NCBI GenBank assembly: GCA_023439545.1
Contig: JAEXNT010000036.1
Coordinates: forward strand, 1 to 64,000
Length of the DNA: 64,000 nt
Source: Bacillota bacterium
GTDB taxonomy: Bacteria; Bacillota; Clostridia; Acetivibrionales; DTU013
Direction of reading: 5' to 3'
Positions 17,989-26,724 of this stretch are shown in pieces. The position numbers and the translations under genes were made by a program. Under the pieces are notes generated by a model. The model had not been told where the DNA came from and made no database searches. It saw only the letters and a list, made by a program, of their open reading frames with translations. The stretch's first letter is position 1. Each line of letters opens with the position of its first letter.

Positions 17989-18744
17989 TTATTGCACTAC
18001 CTGTATTAAAACTGCCGACGCCAGCAGAAACACCGCCTGGTTCAGCTCGCAGACCGCTCCAAGTATATCGCCCGTAACGCCGCCCAGCTTTTTACCGAGT
18101 AATTTTGCCAATGCGAAGGCCGACAATGCTGCCAATGGCATCAAAACAAGCCCATATACTCCTGCTATGGCAATAAATATGGCTAAGCTTATGATCGAAC
18201 CTGCAAGCATCTCCTTCCAACCGCAGAGTTCGACACACCACCTTCCGGGTCCGTCGGAAACACCGGCATATTTCGACGTTCCCGAGCCTGTAAGGGATCC
18301 TATCCTTCCAGCAATCGGCATCAATATCAATATCTCGGTTATATGGCCCTCCAACGATGCTATGAGCGAAATATCCAGCAAAAGTACCAGAACTATGGCA
18401 AGAACGGCATTCGTGCCGACCCTGCTGTCCTTCATTATCTCAAGAATTCTTTCCCTGGAGCGGTTTGAAAAAAGTCCGTCCGCGGTATCGCCAAGTCCGT
18501 CCAGGTGCAGCCCTCCGGTCAAGAAAACGTAGAGTGCTATCGTCAACACAGCATTTGCAATCGGAGGCAGCAAAAAGCCCAGCAGGTAATGAAGCCCCGC
18601 AAGAAATGCGCCGATGATCAGCCCTACGACCGGCGCAAGCACCAGGCCTTTGGCAAAATCCTCGCGTTCAGCCCTCACATTAAGTTTTACCGGGATTCTG
18701 GTCATGAACTGAAGCATCAGTACAAAACGTTCCAACCAGGCCAT
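17989..18744 (-). CDS. cobS: Adenosylcobinamide-GDP ribazoletransferase (cobalamin synthase)
   Basis: Membrane enzyme that joins adenosylcobinamide-GDP with alpha-ribazole (phosphate) to give adenosylcobalamin (phosphate), the last step of nucleotide-loop assembly. 251 residues with several hydrophobic helices. The family signature is clear: GGLHLDGLGDTADGLF followed by SRERILEIMKDSRVGTN, with acidic residues that bind Mg2+. It follows cobU by 54 bases and is followed by a terminator, so it is the last gene of the riboswitch-controlled operon. No cobT or cobC is in view, so alpha-ribazole activation must be encoded elsewhere. Confidence 0.96.
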   Translation of the reverse strand: MAWLERFVLMLQFMTRIPVKLNVRAEREDFAKGLVLAPVVGLIIGAFLAGLHYLLGFLLPPIANAVLTIALYVFLTGGLHLDGLGDTADGLFSNRSRERILEIMKDSRVGTNAVLAIVLVLLLDISLIASLEGHITEILILMPIAGRIGSLTGSGTSKYAGVSDGPGRWCVELCGWKEMLAGSIISLAIFIAIAGVYGLVLMPLAALSAFALAKLLGKKLGGVTGDILGAVCELNQAVFLLASAVLIQVVQ

Positions 18745-18798
18745 TCAAGTCACCTCCAAGTATACGCGCTTAAGTGTTAAATAACTAAATTCCAAGCT

Positions 18799-19356
18799 CT
18801 ATTTAATTCTGACCGGTATGCCCGAGACCAGGAGGTAAACCTCATCTGCCTCCCGAGCAAGCTGCTGGTTCGTTCTTCCGGCAATGTCACGAACAGCCCG
18901 TCCGAGAACGGTAGCCGGGACCACCCCCATACCCAGCTCGTTTGTAACAAGTACGAACGGGATCTTTGCATCCTTGATTACTGACAGCAATTCGGACGTC
19001 TGGCCGGAAACGTCCCGCTCGACAGTGTCTATATCCGCAGTGGTCATATTCTCCCATTCCATATCCCTTTGAAGCATTATATTCGAAACCATATTGGTAA
19101 TACAGTCCAACAGGACGGCATCACGTCCGTTCAGCAACTCCGGCAGTCTCGCGCCGAAATCCCTGAACGCCTCAAGTGTCTCCCATGCCACAGGCCGCTG
19201 CAGGCGATGCAGGCGGACTCGCTCCTTCATTTCGTCGTCGAACGCGATCGCAGTGGCTATATACAATATATTCCCGCCGAATGACAGTACAAGGCTCTCG
19301 GCATAAGTACTTTTTCCGCTTCTGGCTCCGCCTGTCACAAGTATAAGTTTGCCCAT
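18799..19356 (-). CDS. cobU: Adenosylcobinamide kinase / adenosylcobinamide-phosphate guanylyltransferase
   Basis: Bifunctional enzyme that phosphorylates adenosylcobinamide and then transfers GMP to it. 185 residues, the normal length. The P-loop GGARSGKS is at residues 9-16. Other family features are the segment YIATAIAFDDEMKERVRLH, where the His accepts GMP in the guanylyltransferase reaction, and LVTNELGMGVVP. Upstream, a 248-base gap separates it from the transporter ATPase gene and contains degenerate repeats instead of a gene. Downstream is cobS. Confidence 0.96.
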   Translation of the reverse strand: MGKLILVTGGARSGKSTYAESLVLSFGGNILYIATAIAFDDEMKERVRLHRLQRPVAWETLEAFRDFGARLPELLNGRDAVLLDCITNMVSNIMLQRDMEWENMTTADIDTVERDVSGQTSELLSVIKDAKIPFVLVTNELGMGVVPATVLGRAVRDIAGRTNQQLAREADEVYLLVSGIPVRIK

Positions 19357-19384
19357 ATGATCCCTCTCTCCTTTTTCCGCTTCG

Positions 19385-19580
19385 CAGCATACCTACGGCT
19401 TTCATCTGACTGGACTCATGCCCACAATTTTCATCAGCCCGACTGCACGCCCGCAGCTTTATCAATCCTGACGCTGCCAATAGCATTTGTCAGCTTCGCC
19501 GCATACCCGCAGTTTTCATCAGCCCGACAGTATGCCCGCTTTTACCGGCCTGCCGCACGCCCGCCGGCAGCCCCGGGTAT
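19385..19580. repeat. Degenerate ~28-bp repeats in the btuD-cobU gap
   Basis: The gap 19357-19604 holds no convincing gene. It contains imperfect copies of a unit reading roughly CATGCCCGCAGTTTTCATCA followed by GCCCGAC, beginning near 19387, 19419, 19447, 19502, with partial units near 19531 and 19556. The ~28-base period is not a multiple of three, so it is not a protein repeat. Role unknown; mRNA hairpins within the operon or remnants of a small mobile repeat are possible. Confidence 0.55.
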
Positions 19581-19604
19581 ACGCCCGCATCGCATATTCC
19601 AGCC

Positions 19605-20888
19605 TTACGGCAGTACTTCATGAAGCCTTGCCGAACCTATCACGACTGCATGCTCTTTTAGCGCATTATACTCGAGCAATGCCTTTCCGCCGGTAAAATC
19701 ACGGTTCTCCGGATTCTCATCCTCTATTATGATCAACTTCTCTGCGAAAGCCGCCGCTTTCAGGTTCCTGATGTTCTGCTGTCCAAAGGGCATATCGCAC
19801 AATATCGTAAAGTCTGCGGCACGGATCATATCCACGTTTTTATGAAACGTTTCATCGTCTATCTCGCTGAAGGGCTGACATACCAATGTCGAAATGCCGA
19901 ACACGTCCGTACACCCGAGGTCGCTGTCCCCGTGTGCAAATACGCCCGCAGTTATGCTGTAACCGCCTTCGAAAAGCTGTCTGATGACGCCGGATGCGGA
20001 ACCTCCCCCGCCGATGACATGTACGGGCTTGTCCCTTCCGTTTTCAGACCGACCAGGTATATGGAAATCAACAAGCCCGGATATGCGGTTTTTATAGACC
20101 AGCGCGTTTACGCCATATGCATCGAGGAGGTTCTGCCTTGTTACGACCTTTTCCGGCGTCCCGTCGGCAATGATGCGACCTTCCTTCATGAGGACAAGCC
20201 TCGTGCAAAAGCGGACTGCGGTTTTCAGATCGTGCACTGCGGCAATGACAGTCTTGCCATTTCTGCACAATTCCGCTGAATAGCGGAAGGTTTGCTCCTC
20301 ATATGCGATGTCCATGCTTGCTGAGGGTTCGTCGAGCAGTATCAGGCCGGTTTCCTGCGCAAGGGCCTTGGCAAAAAGCACCCTTTGCCGCTCCCCTCCC
20401 GACAGCGTATTTATCAGTCGGTTCTCAAGCGCCAAGGTATCCGTATATTCCATATATCTGCGTGCAGCCTCATAATCGGCCGGACGCTCCGCCTTGAACC
20501 TGCCAAGCAGGTGGTACCTTCCAGTCAGGACAATATCGAGAACTGTGAAAGGAAATGTTACCGTGGTATCCTGGTGAAGCATCGCAACCCTGCCGGCGAT
20601 CTCCCTGTTGCTTAATCCGGCAAGTTCCGCCCCGTCGATTTCTATACTTCCGCTGCTTTTGAATATACCGTCGAGGCATTTCAACAGCGTTGTCTTACCG
20701 GCGCCGTTAGGGCCTATCAGGCCTATGAAATCTCCTTTTGAGGCATCAAAACAGATATCATCAAGTATCTGCCTGTCATTTATACTAAAATTCAGGTTTC
20801 TGACAATAAGCCGCTTCCGTTCTACAGTCACACCGGCTTTTAAATATGTTCCATCAGATAACTGCATTTTTTTATTGTTTTCAGTCAT
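19605..20888 (-). CDS. btuD: Corrinoid ABC transporter ATPase fused to a C-terminal nucleotide-binding-like domain
   Basis: 427 residues, against about 260 for ordinary BtuD/FecE ATPases. Residues ~25-260 are the ATPase: Walker A GPNGAGKTT, signature LSGGERQRV, Walker B LILLDEPSASMD and switch His in AAVHDL. Residues ~285-427 form an extra domain that opens with a strand and glycine-rich loop (VHVIGGGGSASGVI), reminiscent of a Rossmann-like fold; function unknown. The ATG overlaps the permease stop by one base (TGATG), showing translational coupling. Genes for the permease, a binding protein and CobO/CobU/CobS flank it, so the cargo is a corrinoid (cobinamide or cobalamin). Heme or siderophore transport is much less likely given the cobalamin riboswitch. 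Confidence 0.88.
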   Translation of the reverse strand: MTENNKKMQLSDGTYLKAGVTVERKRLIVRNLNFSINDRQILDDICFDASKGDFIGLIGPNGAGKTTLLKCLDGIFKSSGSIEIDGAELAGLSNREIAGRVAMLHQDTTVTFPFTVLDIVLTGRYHLLGRFKAERPADYEAARRYMEYTDTLALENRLINTLSGGERQRVLFAKALAQETGLILLDEPSASMDIAYEEQTFRYSAELCRNGKTVIAAVHDLKTAVRFCTRLVLMKEGRIIADGTPEKVVTRQNLLDAYGVNALVYKNRISGLVDFHIPGRSENGRDKPVHVIGGGGSASGVIRQLFEGGYSITAGVFAHGDSDLGCTDVFGISTLVCQPFSEIDDETFHKNVDMIRAADFTILCDMPFGQQNIRNLKAAAFAEKLIIIEDENPENRDFTGGKALLEYNALKEHAVVIGSARLHEVLP

Positions 20889-21946
20889 CAGAATACCTCC
20901 CCTTCCCTTCGCGACCTGATCAAGAGGTAAAGGAAGAAGGGCGCGCCGAGCAGTGACGTAATTATACCTACACTTATCTCGCCGTTAAAAGGCAGTCTCG
21001 CGAGTATATCGCAGCCTGTGAGGAAGATCGCACCGCCAAGAGCGCTTGCCGGTATCAATATCCTGTGGTCCGGTCCAGTTATCAGGCGCAGGATATGCGG
21101 TACTATCAATCCGACAAAACTGATCGGGCCGCAGACGGATATGGCTGCCGCCACCGTCAGCGAAGTTAAGAGCAGCAGCAGTTTACGCGAACGCGAGGGC
21201 TCGAGGCCGACCGACTGCGCTTCTTCTTCTCCAAGCAGCAGCAGGTTTAGATCCCTCGAAAAGAATGTCAGCGCCAAAATAAGTACGATGACCGGAGCGG
21301 CTATCAGACGGACCTGCGACCACATCATACCGTTCAGGCTTCCCATTACCCAAAAGACATAGCTCCTGACTTCATAATCGTTGCTGTTCATAAGTACCAA
21401 CTGTGTAACGGCTCCTATGAATGTACTGACGGCAATACCTGATAAAATCAGGGTAAGAGAAGATATTTTGCCCTTGCGCAGTGACAAGAGGTATATAAGC
21501 GTAACCGCAAGGAGCGCTCCGACAGAGGCGAAAAGCGGAAGCGTATAAATGCTCCTTGCTGCAAAGCCCAGAGTAATCGCCAATACTGCGCCCAGGCCCG
21601 CGCCGCTCGAAACGCCCAATATGCCTGGGTCGGCCATTGGATTACGGAACATGCCCTGCATCGCAGCACCACACGAGGCAAGCGCACCTCCCGCAAGGCA
21701 GGCTATCAATGCGCGCGGGAGCCTTACGAGATAGATGACCGCATTCTGGTCCCTGGGCAGTGTCGGGTCGTTCAACAATCCGATGTTTGAAAGGATTATC
21801 CTAACCGATCGTCCAAAGGGTACATAAACAGGACCTACCGCCACCGCCGTAACAATAGTCGCAAGCAGAACCAGCAGCATGACTGGCAGCACGGCGCGCA
21901 TTTTTTTATAAACAGTACTTTCCGGTATGTTATTACCGTTTTTCAT
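20888..21946 (-). CDS. btuC: Corrinoid ABC transporter permease (FecCD/BtuC family)
   Basis: 352-residue membrane permease with about ten hydrophobic segments. Family features: RLPRALIACLAGGALASCGAAMQ, then NPMADPGILGVSSGAGLGAV, and the cytoplasmic coupling region with GPISFVGLIVPHILRLITGPDHR. Works as a homodimer with the ATPase to import corrinoid delivered by the binding lipoprotein. It lies 48 bases downstream of the binding-protein gene and its stop overlaps the ATPase start. Confidence 0.93.
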   Translation of the reverse strand: MKNGNNIPESTVYKKMRAVLPVMLLVLLATIVTAVAVGPVYVPFGRSVRIILSNIGLLNDPTLPRDQNAVIYLVRLPRALIACLAGGALASCGAAMQGMFRNPMADPGILGVSSGAGLGAVLAITLGFAARSIYTLPLFASVGALLAVTLIYLLSLRKGKISSLTLILSGIAVSTFIGAVTQLVLMNSNDYEVRSYVFWVMGSLNGMMWSQVRLIAAPVIVLILALTFFSRDLNLLLLGEEEAQSVGLEPSRSRKLLLLLTSLTVAAAISVCGPISFVGLIVPHILRLITGPDHRILIPASALGGAIFLTGCDILARLPFNGEISVGIITSLLGAPFFLYLLIRSRREGEVF

Positions 21947-21994
21947 ATTCTCATGTCCTTCTGGCAGCGTTATTTATATCCCTTCAACCCGGCT

Positions 21995-23098
21995 TTACTT
22001 GAAAAGCCCGGGATATGCCGCCCTGGCAACATCTTCGACTGCCAGTACGACATACTGCGATATGGCGCTGATATGCGGATTCGGTACCGATATTATCCTG
22101 TCTTCCTTAACTGCATTCACCGTCTGGAAGCTCGCATCGCCGGTAAATTTGCCCTTAATGCTGTCGAACGAATTTTTTGCATCATAATACCAGGACGGCA
22201 ATATTATGATATCCGGATTGAATTCTATGATTTTTTCCTTAGGAACGACGGGCCACCCTTCCATGCCCGCTGCCGAAACTACATTTATCAGGCCCGCACG
22301 CGTCACGATATCGTCAAAATTCGTACCGGCCCCACTGCTGCCGAGTTCGCCGTAATCCATAACCTTGAGCTTCTGTTCTGGCTTGAGCGCAGCCAGCTTG
22401 TCATTCACTTCCGCAAGCTTGGCGTCCATCCAGTCGGTGATTTCCCTCCCTTTGGCGTCTACGCCCGCAACATGCGCCAGTTCCTTTATGACCGCCTTCT
22501 GCTCGTCTATATTGATCGGCGTTTTAAAGGTGTAAACATCGATGCCCGCATCTCTGAACTGCTTGACAATATTGGCGTCGGCCCATGTATCGAGGATGAT
22601 GAGGTCCGGCTTCATCGCGATGATGTTTTCGGTCTTGTCCATTACGGCCCGGCCTTTGATGGAAGCTGCTTCCCCGGCGATATTGGATATCCCCGCGTCG
22701 TCAGCATACTGAGTAAGCGCCGTGATCCTGCTTTTATCGATAAGTCCGAGCAATATCTCGTCGGAACCCAGCGTAAGTGAAACTATATGCTGCGGTTCGC
22801 TTTTGATCGTCATCTCGTATCCGTTGGCGTCCTTTACTGTCATCGGGTACACAGCTTTGTCCGATGCTTGTCCGGAAGCTCCCGCTCCGGCAGAACCCGT
22901 ATTATCGGCGATTTCAGCGGATTGTGCCGTTTTAGTGCTGTCCGAATCCCGGACTGAAGCGTTATCCGTTGAACTCTGTATAGCCGAAGATTCGCCGGCT
23001 TTGGCATTACCGCAACCGGCAAGCACTATAAATGACATCGTTATGACCAATATCAGTAAAAATGCCAGGCTTTGTTTTTTAAGTAATTTTATTCTCAT
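21995..23098 (-). CDS. btuF: Corrinoid-binding lipoprotein (BtuF-like)
   Basis: 367-residue extracellular solute-binding lipoprotein. The signal peptide ends in the lipobox LAGC (Cys about residue 29), followed by a Ser/Ala/Gly-rich linker to about residue 75. The rest is a two-lobed helical-backbone binding protein of the BtuF/FecB type (HIVSLTLGSDEILLGLIDK, KPDLIILDTWAD, FNPDIIILPSWY). Placed between the adenosyltransferase and permease genes under a cobalamin riboswitch, so it captures cobalamin or cobinamide. Confidence 0.92.
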   Translation of the reverse strand: MRIKLLKKQSLAFLLILVITMSFIVLAGCGNAKAGESSAIQSSTDNASVRDSDSTKTAQSAEIADNTGSAGAGASGQASDKAVYPMTVKDANGYEMTIKSEPQHIVSLTLGSDEILLGLIDKSRITALTQYADDAGISNIAGEAASIKGRAVMDKTENIIAMKPDLIILDTWADANIVKQFRDAGIDVYTFKTPINIDEQKAVIKELAHVAGVDAKGREITDWMDAKLAEVNDKLAALKPEQKLKVMDYGELGSSGAGTNFDDIVTRAGLINVVSAAGMEGWPVVPKEKIIEFNPDIIILPSWYYDAKNSFDSIKGKFTGDASFQTVNAVKEDRIISVPNPHISAISQYVVLAVEDVARAAYPGLFK

Positions 23099-23109
23099 AG
23101 GTCTTCTCC

Positions 23110-23637
23110 TTAAAATTCTATTCCTTTTCTTGCTGCCGTTCCCTTATCGGACGGATGCTTTACAGCTTTAATCACCGACACGTAGTCGGCTGCAGCGACT
23201 ATTTCCGCAGGAGCGTTTCTTCCTGTCAGCACAAGCTCAATATTATTCGGCTTTCTTTCAATAAACTTGATCAGACTCACCTTTGAAAGCATATCGGACG
23301 AAACTGCTCCGAAGGCTTCGTCAAGTATGATCATATCCCATTTACCTTTTGCGGCTTCGCTTGCCGCATAATCGAGCATATCTTGCTGTTCTGCCGCAGT
23401 TATGGACTTTTCCTCATCGTTCATCTCAAATGTAAACTTCTTCAGGCTGGTACCTCTGCAAATACTGAAGTCAGGCTCAAGAGCCTTAAGTGCGTTGACT
23501 TCGCCGGTCGGCATAGCTTTCAGGAACTGAACCATCAGAACCTTGAGACCCTGCCCGCAGGCTCTGACCCCGAGTCCCACAGCCGCCGTCGTTTTTCCCT
23601 TGCCGTCACCGGTGTAAATATGTATTAACCCTTTCAT
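23110..23637 (-). CDS. cobO: Cob(I)yrinic acid a,c-diamide adenosyltransferase
   Basis: CobO/BtuR-type enzyme that transfers the 5'-deoxyadenosyl group of ATP to the cobalt of corrinoids. 175 residues; nucleotide-binding loop GDGKGKTTAA at residues 9-18, then VLMVQFLK and WDMIILDEAFGAV (Walker B-like). ATG at 23637 has AGGAGA seven bases upstream. The open frame continues to 23745 but those codons overlap a GGGACGGTTC-family repeat and are not part of the protein. First structural gene after the riboswitch and attenuator; ends 11 bases before btuF. Confidence 0.94.
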   Translation of the reverse strand: MKGLIHIYTGDGKGKTTAAVGLGVRACGQGLKVLMVQFLKAMPTGEVNALKALEPDFSICRGTSLKKFTFEMNDEEKSITAAEQQDMLDYAASEAAKGKWDMIILDEAFGAVSSDMLSKVSLIKFIERKPNNIELVLTGRNAPAEIVAAADYVSVIKAVKHPSDKGTAARKGIEF

Positions 23638-23707
23638 ACAATCTCTCCTGTAATCTGACTTCCCGCGCCTGCTTTTAACTGCTGCCCTACTGACCGCAGA
23701 AACAAAA

Positions 23708-23740
23708 GAACCGTCCCTGCGTTTCACCTGCGTTTCACAG
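23708..23740. repeat. GGGACGGTTC-family repeat copy
   Basis: GAACCGTCCCTGCGTTTC at 23708-23725, followed by a partial second copy of its end (CCTGCGTTTC, 23727-23736). It is the same element as at 7010 and 27283, here inserted between the riboswitch attenuator and cobO. Confidence 0.8.
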
Positions 23741-23743
23741 CAC

Positions 23744-23779
23744 AAACAAAAGCCCCCCGACTATACTGTCAGGAGGCTT
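23744..23779 (-). terminator. Intrinsic terminator of the cobalamin riboswitch (attenuator)
   Basis: Minus strand AAGCCTCCTGAC pairs with GTCGGGGGGCTT across a six-base loop (23779-23750), followed by TTTTGTTTG. It lies about 65 bases after the aptamer and 107 bases before cobO, so it is a leader terminator through which cobalamin can switch off transcription. Confidence 0.8.
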
Positions 23780-23844
23780 CAATATACATTATAAGATGTT
23801 CGATCGACATCAAATGCACCCCCTATCGCTCGTAGAGTATCGGC

Positions 23845-24020
23845 GTAACAGCACAGGCAGGTCTTCTGGCTCAGGCTTCATCATTCTGCAGCTCCTTCCC
23901 GGTTTCCCAGTGGCATGCTTCAGAACTCTTCCATTACAGCGGCGGGACCGCGTGGGATTCAAACCCACTTCCCTCTTGAGGTACCGATATTCGCACCTAT
24001 ACTGCCAAACTAACTGCAGC
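23845..24020 (-). ncRNA. Cobalamin (B12) riboswitch aptamer
   Basis: The minus strand carries the conserved B12 elements in order: TATAGGTGCG, GAGGGAAGTGGG, TTTGAATCCCACGCGG, CCGCCGCTGTAA, the B12 box GCCACTGGGAAACCGGGAAGG minus its last base within one run, and GAGCCAGAAGACCTGCC. The aptamer is followed by an intrinsic terminator and then cobO, btuFCD, cobU and cobS, the classic target set. The edges are approximate; outer-stem pairing may extend to about 24060. No strong consensus promoter was found upstream. Confidence 0.95.
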
Positions 24021-24201
24021 AGTGCGTATCGCATATCCCATATATCAGCCTTCCGGCTGATACCTATGCTTCGTATTAAGTTTACTTTTTAAGTCTATAC
24101 CATTATCTTCTTGTTTTCAAGTTCAATCGCACAAAAATATTTTGTCCGATCGGCGGGTGATTTTGACCTGCGGGCTGTCCCGTCTTGCGTGTTGGCCCGT
24201 T

Positions 24202-25422
24202 CTATGCGTTATGTTCTCCCAGCTTGAATTTTTCGTGTATGGCGCTGACCGCGCGTTCCGCTTCCTCGACGTCGACCAGTACGGATATCTTCATTTCGGA
24301 AGTAGTGATCATGTGTATGTTGATATCGGCGTCATACAGCGCTTCGAACATAGTCGAGGCCACGCCGGGGTTATTGACCATGCCCGCTCCGACTATCGAT
24401 ACTTTTGAATATTTGTCGGAGTATTTTACCTCCTTCGCGCTGATAGCGCCGAGGTTCGCGTTAATTACGTCGAGCGTTCTCAGAAGGTCGGCCTTCTTGA
24501 CTGTAAACGAAATATCCTTCGTATTGTTTCTTCCGATGGACTGCAGTATCACGTCCACGCTGATCTTTTCACGGGCAAGCAGCGAGAACAGCTTGAAGGC
24601 TATCCCTGGCTTGTCTTCGACTTCGATAACTGCTACCCTTGCAATATCGTTATCCCTAGTTACTCCCCTTACCAGCATCTTTTCCACGTTGCCTACCTCC
24701 TTTATAACCGTTCCCGGCATTTGATTCAAACTTGACCTTACAACCAGATTGACTCCATATTTCTTGGCCATTTCGACAGACCTGTTATGTAGCACATTTG
24801 CGCCAAGGCTCGCCAGTTCCAGCATTTCATCGTAAGAAATATCGTCGAGCTTCCTTGCATTTTTGACTATCCTCGGATCGGCCGTGAATACGCCGTCGAC
24901 ATCCGTATATATCTCGCAGAGATCCGCCTTCAGGGCCGCGGCCAACGCAACTGCCGTAGTATCCGAACCGCCTCTTCCGAGCGTCGTGACGTCGTCATAC
25001 TTGTTCCAGCCCTGGAATCCCGTTACGATAACGATGTTTTTCTCATCGAGTTCTTTAAATAACCTTTCGGTATCTATGTTCTTTATCCTTGCGTTTCCAT
25101 ACTGGCTGTTGGTACTAATACCAGCCTGGAATCCTGTAAGCGAAACCACATGGCATCCGAGCTTTTCGACCGCCATGGCCAAAAGCGCCGCCGAGATCTG
25201 TTCTCCTGTAGAAAGCAGCATATCCATTTCACGCTGCGAAGGTTTCTCATTGATTTCGTATGCTTTTGCTATCAGATCATCGGTCGTATCGCCCTGCGCC
25301 GACACGACTACCACCATCGAATTCCCTTTCCGATACGCTTCAACAACGCGGCCGGCAACGTTGGCAAGCCTTTCGGCATTAGCCACAGAGGTTCCGCCGT
25401 ATTTCTGAACTATTAGACTCAC
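24202..25422 (-). CDS. lysC: Aspartate kinase
   Basis: Phosphorylates aspartate, the first step toward lysine, threonine, methionine and diaminopimelate. 406 residues: kinase domain with KYGGTSV at residues 7-13, GRGGSDTTAVALA and EIYTDVDGVFTADPR, then two C-terminal ACT domains (VAVIEVEDKPGIAFKLFSLL; VSIVGAGMVNNPGVASTMFE) that bind feedback inhibitors. Third gene after the PheB-like ACT protein and homoserine dehydrogenase. No lysine riboswitch or T-box was seen upstream of the operon. Whether lysine, threonine or both inhibit it cannot be read here. Confidence 0.96.
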   Translation of the reverse strand: MSLIVQKYGGTSVANAERLANVAGRVVEAYRKGNSMVVVVSAQGDTTDDLIAKAYEINEKPSQREMDMLLSTGEQISAALLAMAVEKLGCHVVSLTGFQAGISTNSQYGNARIKNIDTERLFKELDEKNIVIVTGFQGWNKYDDVTTLGRGGSDTTAVALAAALKADLCEIYTDVDGVFTADPRIVKNARKLDDISYDEMLELASLGANVLHNRSVEMAKKYGVNLVVRSSLNQMPGTVIKEVGNVEKMLVRGVTRDNDIARVAVIEVEDKPGIAFKLFSLLAREKISVDVILQSIGRNNTKDISFTVKKADLLRTLDVINANLGAISAKEVKYSDKYSKVSIVGAGMVNNPGVASTMFEALYDADINIHMITTSEMKISVLVDVEEAERAVSAIHEKFKLGEHNA

Positions 25423-25465
25423 GAGCCGCTCCTCCTGTTCTGATAAATATTTTTCATACTGTTAC

Positions 25466-26710
25466 CTAATCCTCTATTATCCTGATAATATTCAATACTT
25501 CTTTTACCGAACCGACTCCGTTCAGCGCTTCAACACGGCTTGACAAGTCATTTTCGGTCTCTTTTCCGGTGGTAAAGGCCAATTCGTTTTCATGTTCCTT
25601 TTTCCCCGATTTGACGAACTCGACCTTTCCGAAAACCTTTTCGATATACTTGGCGGCCTCATCCCTGTTTCGGACCGCAACCCTCACAAAGCAGCGCGTC
25701 TCGCTCTCACCAAAAGGCGCCGTGTTGTCGTAGTCTTTCCTTTCCCATACGTTCCGGACGCTTTCGTTATGCCTCACAATGTCGATTATGTCCGCAACGA
25801 CGGCGCTTGCCGTGGGCAGCTTGCCTGCGCCTCTCCCGTAAAACATCGCGTCTCCTATGGCGTCGCCGCTTACAACGATGCCGTTGAAAACGTCTTCCAC
25901 GTTTGAAAGCGGATTGTCCCTGCCTACCAAAGCAGGCGAAACTCGCGTGAAAATGCGTTCTCCCTGCCTTTTACCAACTGCGATCAGCTTAATCACCGAA
26001 TCCATGGCCTCAGCATACTGCATATCCGCCAGGCTTATCTTCGATATCCCTTCCGTATGGATATTTTTATAATCCACAAATTCATTGTATGCTATGGAAG
26101 ACAAAATGGCAATTTTCCTGCATGCGTCATAGCCTTCTATATCGGCGGTCGGGTCGGCTTCTGCGTACCCGTTCTGCTGTGCGCTTTTGAGTGCGTCGCC
26201 GAAATCACGGCCTTCTTTTCGCATTTGTGTAAGTATATAGTTTGTCGTTCCATTCAATATTCCGGTTATTCCGTTTATAATATTGGCCGCCAGACACTGG
26301 CTCAATGGTCTGATTATCGGTATTCCTCCGCCGACACTGGCTTCGAACAGGTAGCTTACTCCGTTGTCCGACGCCAATTTCAGCAACTCAGGACCATGCG
26401 TAGCAACAAGCTCCTTATTCGACGTCACTACATGCTTCCCGACGCCCAAAGCTCTCTTTGTATATTCATGCGCAATCCTTGCGCCGCCTATCGTCTCTAC
26501 AACTATTTTTATCTCGGGATCGTTGAATACTTCGTCCGGATCCTTGGTAAGTAGGTCTTTATCCGGCCCGTCAGGCAAGTCGCGGATATCCAGTATCTTT
26601 TTGACCCGAATGGGCTCTCCTGCCCTGTCCGCTATGCTTTTGCCGTTCTTCCGCATTACCTCTGCAACGCCGGAGCCAACTACGCCGTATCCTATTATTG
26701 CTACGTCCAT
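25466..26710 (-). CDS. hom: Homoserine dehydrogenase
   Basis: Reduces aspartate semialdehyde to homoserine with NAD(P)H. 414 residues: N-terminal dinucleotide-binding loop GYGVVGSGVAEVM, catalytic region GGGIPIIRPLSQCL and NGTTNYILTQM, then AYAEADPTADIEGYDA (here NGYAEADPTADIEGYDACRK), and a C-terminal ACT domain from about residue 340. It begins 14 bases after the ACT-protein stop and is followed 43 bases later by aspartate kinase, so the operon controls the branch to threonine and methionine. No thrB or thrC is present. Confidence 0.95.
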   Translation of the reverse strand: MDVAIIGYGVVGSGVAEVMRKNGKSIADRAGEPIRVKKILDIRDLPDGPDKDLLTKDPDEVFNDPEIKIVVETIGGARIAHEYTKRALGVGKHVVTSNKELVATHGPELLKLASDNGVSYLFEASVGGGIPIIRPLSQCLAANIINGITGILNGTTNYILTQMRKEGRDFGDALKSAQQNGYAEADPTADIEGYDACRKIAILSSIAYNEFVDYKNIHTEGISKISLADMQYAEAMDSVIKLIAVGKRQGERIFTRVSPALVGRDNPLSNVEDVFNGIVVSGDAIGDAMFYGRGAGKLPTASAVVADIIDIVRHNESVRNVWERKDYDNTAPFGESETRCFVRVAVRNRDEAAKYIEKVFGKVEFVKSGKKEHENELAFTTGKETENDLSSRVEALNGVGSVKEVLNIIRIIED

Positions 26711-26724
26711 AAAATCAGTCCTCC

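Noticed and set aside
23796..24092. Short open frames on both strands in the riboswitch region
   Set aside because: They coincide with the conserved cobalamin aptamer, which explains the sequence better.
24085..24201. Possible terminator after aspartate kinase
   Set aside because: Only long-loop CGGGC/GCCCG pairing without a T run; no convincing hairpin.
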